NCBI RefSeq assembly: GCF_017307495.1
Contig: NZ_JAFKHE010000021.1
Coordinates: 1-64,000 of the forward strand
Source: Devosia sp.
Lineage (GTDB): Bacteria; Pseudomonadota; Alphaproteobacteria; Rhizobiales; Devosiaceae
Direction of reading: 5' to 3'
Length of the DNA stretch: 64,000 nucleotides
In this document: piece by piece, positions 25,003 through 36,999 of the stretch
Layout of the letters: each line of letters begins with the position of its first letter
Position numbering within the stretch: position 1 is the first letter of the stretch
Made by a program: the position numbers and the translations under genes
Notes under the pieces: generated by a model
What the model was told of the DNA's origin: nothing
Database searches by the model: none
The model's input: the letters and a program-made list of their open reading frames with translations, nothing else

Positions 25003-27528
25003 GTGGAGATCGTACCGCCTGAGGCCGGCCTCGAGTTGGGGCTTGCAACGGTCGAAGCGCAACGGCGCCTGGCGGCGATCGGGCCCAACACCCTGCCCTC
25101 CGCCAAGCCGGTTACCGTCTGGGGCCGGATCCTGCGCCTCGCCAGCGAGCCGATGCTGATCCTGCTGCTGCTCGCCGCGGCGATCTATTTCGTGCTGGGC
25201 AGCCTCACCGAAGGCATCATGCTGATGCTGTTCGCGCTGTTCTCCATCTCGCTCATGCTGTTCCAGGAATGGCGCAGCGACAATGCGCTGGCGGCGTTGC
25301 GGCAACTGTCGGCGCCGCTGGCGCGCGTCCGCCGCGACGGCGAGGAAATCAGCCTGCCTTCGGCCGATCTCGTGCCGGGCGACGTGGTAGTCCTGAACGA
25401 AGGGGAGCGCGTGCCCGCGGACGGGGTGCTGCTGACGGCGAGCCAGCTGGCGGTCGACGAGTCGCTGCTCACGGGCGAGAGCGTGCCGGTGAGCAAGGCG
25501 GCGGACGGCGCCATCCCGTCCAGGCCGGCCGGCGTCTATGGCGGCACGCTGGTCGTTGCCGGCCACGGGACGGCCCGGGTGACCGAGACCGGAGCCCGCA
25601 CCGAGGCCGGCAGGCTCGGCGCCTCGCTCTCGGCCATCGCCGCCGATGAAACGCATCTGCAGCGCACCACCGGCCGGCTGGTGCGCGTGTTCGGCGTGCT
25701 GGCGCTGGTGGTGTGCGGCGCGCTGACGCTGTACCAGGGCCTGCTGCTGGGCAATTGGCTGCAGGGCATCCTTTCCGGCATCGCGCTCGGGATGGCGATG
25801 CTGCCGGAGGAGTTTCCCGTCGCCCTCGCCATCTTCCTCGCCATCGGCAGCTGGCGGATGGCAAGGGTCGGCGTACTGGTGCGCCGGGCCGCGGCGGTGG
25901 AAGCGCTCGGCGCGGTGACCTGCCTGTGCGTCGACAAGACCGGCACCATCACCGAGAACCGCATGCGCTTGCGGTATCTCGACAGCGATTCCACGCGCCT
26001 TGACGTGCGTGACACCGGCACGGTCCCGTCCGGCTTCGTGCCGCTGCTGCAAGGCGCCTGCCAAGCGTCGCGGCGCGGGAGCCACGACCCGATGGACCGC
26101 GCGGTGTTCGACGTGGCCGACGGCGCGCTCGGGGTGGAGGTCGAACAGGGCTGGACCCTGGTGCGGGAATACGGGGTCACGTCAGAATTTCTGGCCATGG
26201 CGCAGGCCTGGCGTGGCAGCGGCGACGGCCTGCTGGTCGCCACCAAGGGGGCGCCCGAGGCGATCACCGCGATGTGCGCCATGGACCCGGCCGCCGCGCA
26301 GGCGATCGTGGATCGCGCCCGCGGCCTCGCCGGCGAGGGATTGCGGGTGCTCGCCGTCGCCGACGCGGCCTGGACGGGGGAGGCGTTGCCGGACGATCCC
26401 CGCCAGCTGAGCTACCGTTATCTTGGCCTCATCGCGTTCGAGGATCCGGTGCGGCCCAGCGTCCCCGCCGCGGTGGCCGCGGCGCACACGGCCGGCATCA
26501 AGGTGAAGATGATCACCGGCGACTTTCCCTCGACGGCCCGCGTCATCGCCCGCGCGGCGGGAATACCGCACGAGTTGGTCGTCACCGGCGACGAACTGCG
26601 CTCGGCCGGGAGCGAGCAGGTGCAGGAGTGGGTCCGCACCGCCAGCGTCTTTGCCAGGGTGCGGCCGGAGCAGAAGCTCCAGCTGATCGACGCGCTGCAG
26701 GCAATCGGGGAGACGGTCGCGATGACCGGCGACGGCGTGAACGACGCGCCGGCCCTCAAGTCGGCCGACATCGGCATCGCCATGGGCAAGCGCGGAACCG
26801 ACGTGGCCCGGGAGGCGTCCGATATCGTGCTGCTGGACGAGGATTTCGGCCGCATCATCGACGGCGTGAGGCTGGGCCGGCGCGTCTTCGACAACCTGCG
26901 CAAGGTCATCATCTACATTGCCGCCATCCACGTGCCGATCGCCGGCCTGGGCCTGCTGCCCGTGCTCCTGGGCATGCCGATCGCCATCTGGCCCCTGCAC
27001 GTGGTGGTGCTCGAGATGCTCGTCGACTCGATGTCCTCGATCGCCTTCGAGGACACGCCGGCCGAGCCCGACGTGATGCGCCGCCCGCCGCGGCCGCGCG
27101 GGGAACGGGTGGCGGCGTTGCCGCAGCTGATCTTCGGCCTGGTCCAGGGCGCCGCCGTGCTCGCCGCCGCGTTCGGCCTCTATGCCGGCGCCCTGGCGCT
27201 GGGGCTGGACGAGGACGTCGCCCGGGCGATGACGCTGCTGACCACGGTGCTGGGCAATCTCGGCCTTGTCCTCAGCGACGCGAGCCAGCGCTCGGTGCTG
27301 GCCGGGGCGCCGCTGCGGCCGCAACCGCTGTTCCTGCCGATCGCCGCCGCGGTGCTGGCGCTGATGCTCTTGGCGATCTACGTGCCCGGGCTCGGCGAGA
27401 TCTTCCAGTTCGGTGCGCTCACTTCCGAGCAACTCCTGATCTCGGCTGCTGCCGCGATCGCTTCGTGGCTGCTGGTGGAAACGGCCAAGCTGCTGCCGCC
27501 GGTGCGCCACATCCTCGGCGCCGCATAG
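25003..27528 (+). CDS. P-type ATPase, calcium/cation (P2-like) type
   Basis: The 841-residue ATPase has the N-terminal cation-ATPase domain (GLELGLATVEAQRRLAAIGPN), TGESVPVSK, MLPEEFPVALAIF in the transport helix, CVDKTGTITENRM, ATKGAPEAI and TGDGVNDAPALKSADIG. PEEFP and the overall layout fit P2 pumps, as in bacterial calcium-type ATPases, but the ion cannot be read with certainty. The start is the GTG at 25003, 6 nt after GGAGG; a second GTG lies at 24997. It is divergent from groL with its own FNR box. Confidence 0.87.
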   Translation: MEIVPPEAGLELGLATVEAQRRLAAIGPNTLPSAKPVTVWGRILRLASEPMLILLLLAAAIYFVLGSLTEGIMLMLFALFSISLMLFQEWRSDNALAALRQLSAPLARVRRDGEEISLPSADLVPGDVVVLNEGERVPADGVLLTASQLAVDESLLTGESVPVSKAADGAIPSRPAGVYGGTLVVAGHGTARVTETGARTEAGRLGASLSAIAADETHLQRTTGRLVRVFGVLALVVCGALTLYQGLLLGNWLQGILSGIALGMAMLPEEFPVALAIFLAIGSWRMARVGVLVRRAAAVEALGAVTCLCVDKTGTITENRMRLRYLDSDSTRLDVRDTGTVPSGFVPLLQGACQASRRGSHDPMDRAVFDVADGALGVEVEQGWTLVREYGVTSEFLAMAQAWRGSGDGLLVATKGAPEAITAMCAMDPAAAQAIVDRARGLAGEGLRVLAVADAAWTGEALPDDPRQLSYRYLGLIAFEDPVRPSVPAAVAAAHTAGIKVKMITGDFPSTARVIARAAGIPHELVVTGDELRSAGSEQVQEWVRTASVFARVRPEQKLQLIDALQAIGETVAMTGDGVNDAPALKSADIGIAMGKRGTDVAREASDIVLLDEDFGRIIDGVRLGRRVFDNLRKVIIYIAAIHVPIAGLGLLPVLLGMPIAIWPLHVVVLEMLVDSMSSIAFEDTPAEPDVMRRPPRPRGERVAALPQLIFGLVQGAAVLAAAFGLYAGALALGLDEDVARAMTLLTTVLGNLGLVLSDASQRSVLAGAPLRPQPLFLPIAAAVLALMLLAIYVPGLGEIFQFGALTSEQLLISAAAAIASWLLVETAKLLPPVRHILGAA

Positions 27529-27577
27529 CCCGCCGGAGCCTTCGGTCGCTCACTCGAAGGCGGGGGGGTAGACGCCG

Positions 27578-27611
27578 GCCGGGCCCTCGCTGCCATCGCA
27601 GCGGGCCCGGC
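27578..27611. terminator. Hairpin between convergent genes
   Basis: GCCGGGCCC (27578-27586) pairs with GGGCCCGGC (27603-27611) around a 16-nt loop. There is no T-tract, so it is at best a weak or Rho-assisted bidirectional terminator between the ATPase and the minus-strand operon. Confidence 0.5.
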
Positions 27612-27620
27612 GTCGAGGCC

Positions 27621-29253
27621 TCACCGACTGTCGCCGAACCCGTACACGAGCCGATGGGTCTGCATCTGGTGACCGAGCGTCAGGAGCAATCCGACGCGCA
27701 GGCTCGCATCCTCCACCGAGCCGATGGCGGCGAGAGCATGGGCCACCACGTCATCAGCGCGGGCCCCCGCCATGCCGAACGCAGTCCCCGCCGCAAAGGC
27801 CTGGTGGAACAGCGCCGGCGTGGAGGAGCCCATGGGCCTGAGCACCTCCGCTTCATCGCCCGCGGCCATGCGGAAGCCGTCGAGACTGAGCGACAGCAGG
27901 TCGACTCCCTGCGGAACGGCGAGCATGGTGCCGCTCTGCTCGATCGCCTCGAGCCGCGCCTGCAGGGTCTCGAGGTCGCGCCGGCTGCTCTCCAAATCGC
28001 CCAGGGCCACCCGGGAGAAGGCGCTGGCGAAGGCGGCGGCGAAGTACTCCTGCGGGTCGACGTCGATCCAGCGCGTCGAATCCAGCCAGTAGCGCGCATC
28101 CCGCGTCGTCGCGCCATCCCCCGCGAGCGCAGACTCCGTCGTCACCGCCGCGAGGGCATTGAGCCGGACCCAGGGTTCGGGGATGGCGGTCGCCTGCTGC
28201 AGCGCCTGCCCATAGCTGCCGTCGCGCAGCAGGCGCTGCACGAGGGCCGCGCGCGCGACGCTCTGCACGGGGCTGCCGACCACGTTGAGCACCGCGAGGA
28301 GATTGTCGGCAGCGACCGACGGAACGACCTCGACGAGGGCCCTCGCCTGCTCCGGCGCGGTAAGCGACAGAAGCGAGGAGCGCGCCAGGTCCGGCCATTT
28401 GCGGCGCAGGAACGACTTGAAGATCTCGACCGTTGCCGGCTGCTTTAGAGCCATGTCGAAAGTACTGATCAGCTGCAATGCCGGCGACGTCTGGTCCTGC
28501 CTCGCATAACCAGCCGCGACCTCGACTCGCGCGGCGGACAGCACTGCCCGAGACCTTCGCCGACACATCCTCGGCCATGGCAGGGTCGCCGATGGCCAGC
28601 GCCGCGCGCATGACGGCGAGGGCCAGCTCGGTGCGGGAGTCCTCGTCGAGGCCGCCGAAGGCCGGTGTTGCGAGCGCCCGCCGGGCCGTCCCGACCGAAG
28701 CCAGCGCCGGATCATGCACGCCAGCCGCCTCGCACAGGCGCACGATGGCCAGCCAGCGCGCCAGCGCGGCGCGGCGCTCGGCGGCCGACGCGGACGTCAA
28801 CGCGGGCCAGCCGGCGAACGGATCGAGCAGGTGCAGGCTCTCCTCGACGAGCGGCCGGATCGCCGTCGTCCGCGCCAGGGCGGGAGCCCGGCCGGCGGCA
28901 TCGAGCAGGATGGCGGCGCGTTCCTCGGCGCTGCTGGCGGCATTGCGCACCACTGCGACGGCACGCTCGCCGGCCCCGGCCTCGACGAGGCCGACGACGG
29001 TCTGCACCGCGAGCCGCAGCAGCGCGGGGCGCTCGACATAGGCCAGCAGCTGGTCGCCATCGGTCCCGGTCCCGATCGCGATGGCATCCGCCGCAAGGCC
29101 GAACACGCACTGCGGCGTGGGAGTGGCGGCGCAGGCCTCGAAGGCGGGGATGGGTTCGGCCGCCACCCCCGGCAAGGCCGGCATCGAGAACAGCGCCACC
29201 AGAGCCACGCCCAGCGTGGATCGACGACATGCATTGCCCGTCCTCGGCATCAT
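27621..29253 (-). pseudogene. Secreted helical-repeat protein, reading frame broken near 28548
   Basis: One gene appears split between two frames. The first part (29253 to about 28550) begins with a signal peptide (VALVALFSMPALPGVAA) and is Ala-rich and helical. The second part (about 28548 to 27621) continues in another frame with the same composition (VEVAAGYARQDQTSPALQL...) up to the stop at 27621. Neither half alone has a sensible boundary. A single-base change near 28546-28552 would restore about 543 residues. No domain is recognised; the helical repeats could be TPR- or HEAT-like. GGGAGG and an ATGATG overlap couple it to the M48 protease gene. It may be a sequencing error rather than decay. 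Confidence 0.6.
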
Positions 29254-30752
29254 GGCGCGCCTCCCAGGAGGTTGTGGAATGGTCGTGATGCCGAAATGCC
29301 CCGATCAGGCAGCTGGCCCGAGCCGATGCGGCAGTCGAGCGGTGTGTAGGAGCGGTCCTTGGCCTCGAGCACGAGTTCGGACAGGCGCGGATCGGGGCGC
29401 CACATGGTCGCGTCGGCCGAGAGCACGGCGCGGCAGAGCAGCCCGAAGGGAACAGACGAGAAATCCGCGGTCGAAGGGGGAACCGTGACGTGGTCGATCC
29501 GACCGAGCGTCGAGACGAGCGCGGCGTGCAGCGCCAGGTCCTGCCCCAGCTTCGCGCGCATGGCGGCAATGTCCCCTGCCCCCGCCTTCAACCGGACCTG
29601 GGCCGACTGCAGCAGGATGGCGCCGCGCAGATCCTGAAGGGCGGCGGGCAGATCGTCGCCTTCCGTCGCCGCCCGGGCGCGGATCGTCGCGGGGTAGTCG
29701 GGTGCGGCTGCGAGCACCGTCGAGAGCTCCCGGTCGGCCAGCGCCGCATAGCCGCTGGCGTCGACCAGCATGGCGAGCCGCAGGTGATAGGCCGGGCTAT
29801 CGAGGTCGAGCGGCTGCCACTCGCTGTCGCGATGGCCGTCGGCGCACGTGACACGGTCGACGAAATTAGTGCGGCCGACACAGAACAGCCTGTCCTTCCA
29901 GGCCGGACGGTTGTCGGCCATGAGCTGGGTCAGCGCGACGATGCGATCGCCGGTTGCCGGATGGGTGGCGAAATAGTCGCGCAGCATGTCGGAAACGCCC
30001 ACGAGCACCTCCGTCACCGGGCCGCTCGCCCTGGCGGGGGTCGTCGCTCCTCCGAGGCCGGCCTGCTGCACGGAGGCGAACATCTCGATGGCCTCGAGCG
30101 GCGAGTAGCCGGCCTCGGCCATGGCCAGCAGCCCGGCGCGGTCGGCCTCGCTTTCCTGCTGCGTGCTGTAGGAGACGTTGACGAGGCCGTAGCCGAGCCG
30201 GACGATCGCGCCCAGGTCGCCGACGATGCGCCGCAGCGTGATCTCGTACTGCAGCCGCTCCACCACGTGCCGCAGGTCGACATGGGCGATCTCGTGCCCG
30301 AGGATGGAGGCCAGTTGCGCCTCGCTCTCCATCATGGCGACGAGGCCGGTGGTGACGAACACATGGCCGCCCGGCAGGGCCCAGGCGTTGGCGTAGGTCG
30401 TGTCGAGGACGTGGAACTTGTAGACGACATCCTTGCGATGCAGGCCGCCAGCCTCGACCAGCCGCTCCCCGACGGCCGACACATAGGCGGTGAGCCCGGG
30501 ATCGGTATCGAGGCCACGCGGATAGAATTCGGCAACGATGGCGTCGCCGATGCTGGTCTCCTCCTGCGTCGACAGGCGCGTGACGACGAGCCCGATCCGG
30601 TCGGCGTCGCGGGCGAAGTCGGCCCAGATGGCGAGCACGCTGTCGAACCCGACCCGATAGTCGCTGCGGCTCATGGAGATCGCGGCGGCCGAGGCGAGGC
30701 CGAGCCCGAGCAGGACGACGACGACGATGTTGCGCACGGCACCGTTGAGCAT
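29250..30752 (-). CDS. M48-family zinc metalloprotease, membrane-anchored
   Basis: About 500 residues. A signal anchor (IVVVVLLGLGLASAAAI) is followed by the protease domain with HEIAH (in ILGHEIAHVDLRHV) and the third ligand in QQESEADRAGLLAM. The second half is Ala/Leu-rich and could be helical repeats, as in BepA-like proteins that pair a protease with TPRs. The catalytic domain should face the periplasm, where such enzymes do envelope quality control. The ATG at 30752 overlaps the stop of the DUF2339 gene. Confidence 0.88.
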   Translation of the reverse strand: MLNGAVRNIVVVVLLGLGLASAAAISMSRSDYRVGFDSVLAIWADFARDADRIGLVVTRLSTQEETSIGDAIVAEFYPRGLDTDPGLTAYVSAVGERLVEAGGLHRKDVVYKFHVLDTTYANAWALPGGHVFVTTGLVAMMESEAQLASILGHEIAHVDLRHVVERLQYEITLRRIVGDLGAIVRLGYGLVNVSYSTQQESEADRAGLLAMAEAGYSPLEAIEMFASVQQAGLGGATTPARASGPVTEVLVGVSDMLRDYFATHPATGDRIVALTQLMADNRPAWKDRLFCVGRTNFVDRVTCADGHRDSEWQPLDLDSPAYHLRLAMLVDASGYAALADRELSTVLAAAPDYPATIRARAATEGDDLPAALQDLRGAILLQSAQVRLKAGAGDIAAMRAKLGQDLALHAALVSTLGRIDHVTVPPSTADFSSVPFGLLCRAVLSADATMWRPDPRLSELVLEAKDRSYTPLDCRIGSGQLPDRGISASRPFHNLLGGAP

Positions 30753-33700
30753 CACAGGTACTTCTCGATGAGGCCGCGGTAGCGGGTGTAGCCAACCGAG
30801 GCCGCCAGCAGGATGAGGCCGAGGATGATGAACGAGGCGATGCGATAGATCTCCTCGACGCCGGCAAGATCGACGAACACGGCCTTGACCAGCGTGGCGA
30901 ACAGCAGCAGCAGGCCGAGCACGCGGTAGCCGCGCTCGCGCAGCACGAAGCCGCTCACGAGGACGACCAGGCCTTCGAGCGCGAGCCCGATCGACACGAA
31001 GTCGGCCGGCAGCTCGTAGTAGAGCAGGACGCCCAGGAAGGCGGCGCCGAGGGCCGCGAAGTAGGTGACGGCGTGCTGCTCGGCAAAGCCGATCAGGCGC
31101 ACGATCCGGCCGGCCGGCATGGGCGCAGCGGTCGCGGCCGGCCCCGGAGCGCCGCGGCAGAGCAGCGAGGCGGCCAGCAGGGCAACGATCATCGGCAGCG
31201 TCGTCGACAGGCGCTCGTCAAGGCCGAGCCAGAGCCCATCGAGATAGATGTTGGTGGACCAGCCGCGGAACAGCGCATAGGCGCCCAGCACGTAGCTCTG
31301 GAACCGCAGGTTGCGATCGTCGAGGCGACGGCCGAGGTAAAGCATGGCGAGCAGCAGCGGGGCCCAGGCGGCCACCGTGTGGGCGCGGCCGAACTCGAAG
31401 CGGAAGAGCATGACGACGAGGATGGCGCTGGCCCAGGAATAGAGGCCCGCCGCGAGTGCCGGCTCGCGACGGAGCAGCGCCGCGACGAGGCCCTTCGGCT
31501 CCGGCTGGGGGGCGGCGGGGACCTGGTAGCGCAGGTAGATGAGGATCAGGATGACCGGAACCACGGTCAGCAGCCGGAAGGAGACGCCGGCGAGGTCGCC
31601 ATCGACGACGAGGTTGGCCATGAACAGGCGCACGAATACGGCCGCCATGGCGATGTGGGCCTGCACCCGGAGCAGCGGAGACTGGAAGCGCGGCGCGGCC
31701 TCGAACAGCATGAGGCCGAGCACGGCCCAGACCGGGGCGACGGCGAGCGAGGGCAAATCCTTCCAGGTGGCGAGCGCAACCAAGAGGCTGGCGAGCGCCG
31801 CAGCGGCATCGCCGGCCCAGGGCACCAGCCTCGGTGGCACGGCGGCGTCCCGGCTCCGCACGAAGTAATAGAAGAGTCCGGCCGCGACGACGACCGAGGG
31901 GGCCCAGCCGGGCAGCCACGACGGCATCGCCGCCCCGTCGTCCAGCCCGGCACCGTAGAAGTTGACCACCAGCGCGGCGCCGGCGGCGAGGATCATCAAC
32001 GCATAGCCCTGCAGCTCATGTCCGCTCCTGCGGCGCAGGCCGAGCTCGAGCAGGGCCAGGCCCAGGGCCATCCAGACGGGCGCGGCCAAGGCATGCGGGA
32101 CGTGTATCCAGACGAGGCCGGCCAGCATGAGGGCCGCGGCAAGCCCGAACAGTCGCGCCGGGTAGCCGAGGTCGAGGTTGTCGCGCCGCAACAGCTCGGC
32201 GGCCACCTGGAAAGCGGCGATGGTGGCCAGGGTCGCGAACCATAGCACATCGATGCTGGTCGCGTCGGGTTCCCAGAACCTGACCAGCATCACGTTGAGG
32301 AAAGCAATTGCGCTGGCCGCGTAGCCGGCGAGGCGCAGCAGCAGTTCCCTGGTGCGCAGGCCGACGACGACGGTGACGAGACCGCCGGCCGCGAGGTAGG
32401 GCGCGACCCAGCCCCAGTGCCAGCCGTACTCCTCGATCGCGAGCGGCAGGGTAGCGCCGAAGGCGGTGAGCGACAGGGCGGCGTTGGCGAGGAACAGCAG
32501 CCGCTGCTCGAGGCGCCGGTCGATGAATGCAAGCCCGGCGCAGGCGATTGCCACCGGCGCGGTGACGGCCCACAGGTAGTGCGCGCCGAACGCGTAGTGC
32601 ACCTGGGTGTAGAGCAGCGCCACGAGGCCCAGGGTATTGGCGACGCTGACGACCAGGTAGAGGGAGGCGTCGGCACCCCGGTTGTCACTGACCCGGCGCA
32701 GCGAGGCCCAGGAAAACAGCAGCCAGTAGAACACGAGGATGCCGCAGCTCAGCCAGAACACGGCCTCCGGCGGCAGCGCGGCGTCGAGCCAGTTGCCGGC
32801 GACCGGAGCCGTCGCCACGGGGGCCGGGGCGGCGACCTTCTGCAGCCAAATCCAGTGGTTGGCGTAGGTGCCCGCCACGCCGACCACGGCAAGGTAATGC
32901 CAGGACAGGACGCGTGCGACCGCGACAAGACCGGCGGCGAGCACGGCGGCGGCAACAAGGCTGGCGACGGTGACGGGGGTCAGCACGATGGCGAGGAAGG
33001 CAAGGCCGAAGGCGAGCGCCGTCACCAGCTGGGCGCGATAGCGCAGCGAATGGGCGATGACGCCCGCCGCCACCACGACCAGCACGACGAGCGCCAGGCC
33101 GGGACTGTCGATCACCTTGGCCTGCTCGACATTGTAGGCAGCATAGGCGTCGAAATAGGCGAGTGCCCAACCGCCGCCGATCAGGGTACGGCCGATCCAG
33201 CGATAGGCTTCGCTGCGCTCGAGCAGCATCCCGCCGACCAGCATGGCAAAGGCGAGGCCGGCGCCGAACGCGACCTTGCCCAGCGGCGGCAGGTAGAGCA
33301 GCGCCTGCTGCGACAGGAGCGCGATGCCGACGACGAGGACGAGCATGCCGAGCAGGTTCAGCCAGCGTCCGCCGACCATGGCCTCCCAGTTCACCGGCTC
33401 GCCTGCCTTGAGGCCGAGGATACGGCCGAGGGCCTGGGTGAACGCGGCCAGCCCGCGGCGGATGAAGCCGGGCTGGCGCGGCCCCGGCTTGGGCCGCTTG
33501 AACGGGATCGTGCCCCAGGCCGGGGGCTGTTCCGGGACGCCGATGGATACGAGCGGCTCGGGCTGCTCGGGACCTGGCACAGGGGCCGGCGGTGCGGGCA
33601 GCTCCGCCGGCGGGGGGAGTGCCTCGGGCAGCGCCTCGGCGATCCCGGCCGGGGCGGCCGAGATGGTCGGTGCGGCAACCATGGCAGCCTGTCTGGCGCG

Positions 33701-33949
33701 CCGGCGAACCGTGGCGGGGGCAGGCGCCGCCGCACCGGGGACAAAACCGGCGGAAGACATCTGCCGGTGCATCTCCTCGATCTGGCCGGTGAGGCGGCCG
33801 ACGGTGGCGCGCAGGTCGGCAAATCCGTTCTCGAGCGCCTGCAACTGCTCCCGCTGGTGCCGGCGTCGCCGGACTGTCCTGACCCGGCTCACGATTGCGA
33901 GGACTATGACGAGAACCAGAACAAGAAGTACAAATGAATAGAAATTCAT
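30752..33949 (-). CDS. Giant multi-pass membrane protein, DUF2339 family
   Basis: The 1065-residue protein begins with one membrane helix (FYSFVLLVLVLVIVLAIV) and a basic stretch, then a coiled-coil-like helix and a Pro/Ala-rich linker (residues about 80-180). About 25 or more further hydrophobic helices follow up to the C-terminus. This matches the DUF2339 family, whose function is unknown. It heads a translationally coupled operon with the M48 protease and the broken secreted gene. The ATG at 33949 is only 15 nt from the predicted start, with GGGG upstream. Confidence 0.85.
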   Translation of the reverse strand: MNFYSFVLLVLVLVIVLAIVSRVRTVRRRRHQREQLQALENGFADLRATVGRLTGQIEEMHRQMSSAGFVPGAAAPAPATVRRRARQAAMVAAPTISAAPAGIAEALPEALPPPAELPAPPAPVPGPEQPEPLVSIGVPEQPPAWGTIPFKRPKPGPRQPGFIRRGLAAFTQALGRILGLKAGEPVNWEAMVGGRWLNLLGMLVLVVGIALLSQQALLYLPPLGKVAFGAGLAFAMLVGGMLLERSEAYRWIGRTLIGGGWALAYFDAYAAYNVEQAKVIDSPGLALVVLVVVAAGVIAHSLRYRAQLVTALAFGLAFLAIVLTPVTVASLVAAAVLAAGLVAVARVLSWHYLAVVGVAGTYANHWIWLQKVAAPAPVATAPVAGNWLDAALPPEAVFWLSCGILVFYWLLFSWASLRRVSDNRGADASLYLVVSVANTLGLVALLYTQVHYAFGAHYLWAVTAPVAIACAGLAFIDRRLEQRLLFLANAALSLTAFGATLPLAIEEYGWHWGWVAPYLAAGGLVTVVVGLRTRELLLRLAGYAASAIAFLNVMLVRFWEPDATSIDVLWFATLATIAAFQVAAELLRRDNLDLGYPARLFGLAAALMLAGLVWIHVPHALAAPVWMALGLALLELGLRRRSGHELQGYALMILAAGAALVVNFYGAGLDDGAAMPSWLPGWAPSVVVAAGLFYYFVRSRDAAVPPRLVPWAGDAAAALASLLVALATWKDLPSLAVAPVWAVLGLMLFEAAPRFQSPLLRVQAHIAMAAVFVRLFMANLVVDGDLAGVSFRLLTVVPVILILIYLRYQVPAAPQPEPKGLVAALLRREPALAAGLYSWASAILVVMLFRFEFGRAHTVAAWAPLLLAMLYLGRRLDDRNLRFQSYVLGAYALFRGWSTNIYLDGLWLGLDERLSTTLPMIVALLAASLLCRGAPGPAATAAPMPAGRIVRLIGFAEQHAVTYFAALGAAFLGVLLYYELPADFVSIGLALEGLVVLVSGFVLRERGYRVLGLLLLFATLVKAVFVDLAGVEEIYRIASFIILGLILLAASVGYTRYRGLIEKYL

Positions 33950-33998
33950 GTGCCCCTGCCTCCAGTACGGCATCATGAGCCGCCTCGCGACGGCAGGG

Positions 33999-34012
33999 TT
34001 GACGCAGATCAA
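33999..34012. promoter_or_regulatory. FNR/FixK box for DUF2339 operon (possibly also the hydrolase)
   Basis: TTGAC-GCAG-ATCAA. Toward the minus strand the start is near 33964, with a 15-nt leader. Toward the plus strand the leader to 34161 would be about 114 nt, so control of the hydrolase is less certain. Confidence 0.72.
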
Positions 34013-34160
34013 ACCCGATCCACGACGGGCCAGGACCGCCGCCACTATCGGCAGTTCGGATCACGCCATTTGCTGCAAATCAATCGCCTCTTCGGCGGTC
34101 ATGCAAGACTATCATTCGATCGGGACAGTCGCCTGTCCGCCACGGCAATGTGAGGTCGAC

Positions 34161-34967
34161 ATGAGACGGGTGCTTTACTGGCTTGCGGGTCTCGCCGTGG
34201 TCTTGGTCGTGGGATACGTGGCCGTGATCGCCTATTTCTACATACGGCAACGAGATTTCCAGTATGATCGGGAGGGCAAGGTCTACGCGATCGCGGAGAC
34301 GACACTGCAGAGGACGCAGGTCGTCTCGATCAGGACGGCGGACGGGTCCGGCCTGCTCGGCTGGTACGCGCCGCCGACCGCGAGCCTCCCGACGATCCTC
34401 TACTTCCGCGGCAAGACCGGCAGCTTCTCGCGCGAATACGCGCGGTTCGAGGCTTTCGAAGCGGCGGGCTACGGCTTCCTCGCCTTCGACTATCGCGGCT
34501 TTCCGGGGTCGCCGGGCGAACTCACGGAGGAGAACGTGCTGGCCGATTCCCTCGCGGCGTTCGACTGGCTGCAGCCGAAGGGCGGCAAGATCGTGCTATG
34601 GGGCCGCTCGCTCGGCTCGGGACCCGCGACCTATGTCGCGAGCGAGCGCGATGCCGCGGCGCTGGTGCTGGAATCACCGTTCCGGTCGGCCGTTGCGGTG
34701 GCCGAGAAGAGCTACGGCTGGCTTCCGGTCAGTCTCATCATGCTCGACCAGTATCCGGTCGAACGCTGGATACGCGCGGTGCAGGAACCGGTGTTCGTCG
34801 GCCACGGCACGCTCGATCCCGCGATCGACGTCAGCAACGGCAGGCGGGTGTTCGAGCTGGCGCCGCACGGCGTGACGCTGTGGATCGACCCCGAGGGCGA
34901 TCACGACAACCTGTGGGATCACGGCATCTGGCAGCAGGCCCGGGCGTTCATCGCCAGTTCCACCTGA
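34161..34967 (+). CDS. Membrane-anchored alpha/beta hydrolase
   Basis: The 268-residue protein has an N-terminal anchor (VLYWLAGLAVVLVVGYVAVIAYF). The hydrolase core shows LYFRGKTGS (oxyanion region), the nucleophile elbow GRSLGSG, the acid in GHGTLDPAID, and the His in EGDHDN. It resembles Bem46/ABHD13-type proteins. The substrate is unknown, perhaps a lipid or peptide ester at the membrane. The ATG at 34161 follows TGAGGTCGAC. It ends 17 nt before the convergent ftsH stop. Confidence 0.85.
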   Translation: MRRVLYWLAGLAVVLVVGYVAVIAYFYIRQRDFQYDREGKVYAIAETTLQRTQVVSIRTADGSGLLGWYAPPTASLPTILYFRGKTGSFSREYARFEAFEAAGYGFLAFDYRGFPGSPGELTEENVLADSLAAFDWLQPKGGKIVLWGRSLGSGPATYVASERDAAALVLESPFRSAVAVAEKSYGWLPVSLIMLDQYPVERWIRAVQEPVFVGHGTLDPAIDVSNGRRVFELAPHGVTLWIDPEGDHDNLWDHGIWQQARAFIASST

Positions 34968-34983
34968 GCGGCGCCGGGGCCGG

Positions 34984-36831
<1,848 letters not shown>

Positions 36832-36883
36832 GCGATGTCTCCGCTGCGCCGGCTGAGAGTAGGTGGCGGGGCCGGCGCCCCGG

Positions 36884-36897
36884 TTGACGAAGGTCAA
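36884..36897 (-). promoter_or_regulatory. FNR/FixK box for ftsH
   Basis: TTGAC-GAAG-GTCAA. The predicted start is near 36849, with an 18-nt leader; TACTCT (36856-36861, minus strand) fits a -10. Confidence 0.8.
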
Positions 36898-36930
36898 AGC
36901 GCCGGTGGTCCGGTGGGTGCCCGGCCTGGT

Positions 36931-36944
36931 TTGAGCCAGATCAA
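36931..36944 (+). promoter_or_regulatory. FNR/FixK box for BON protein/kinase-like operon
   Basis: TTGAG-CCAG-ATCAA. The predicted start is near 36979, giving a 21-nt leader to the ATG at 37000. Confidence 0.75.
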
Positions 36945-36999
36945 AGTCCCGTGGACCCCAGGCGACAGACTGCCGCCGGTGCAGGCACCGGAGGATGAG

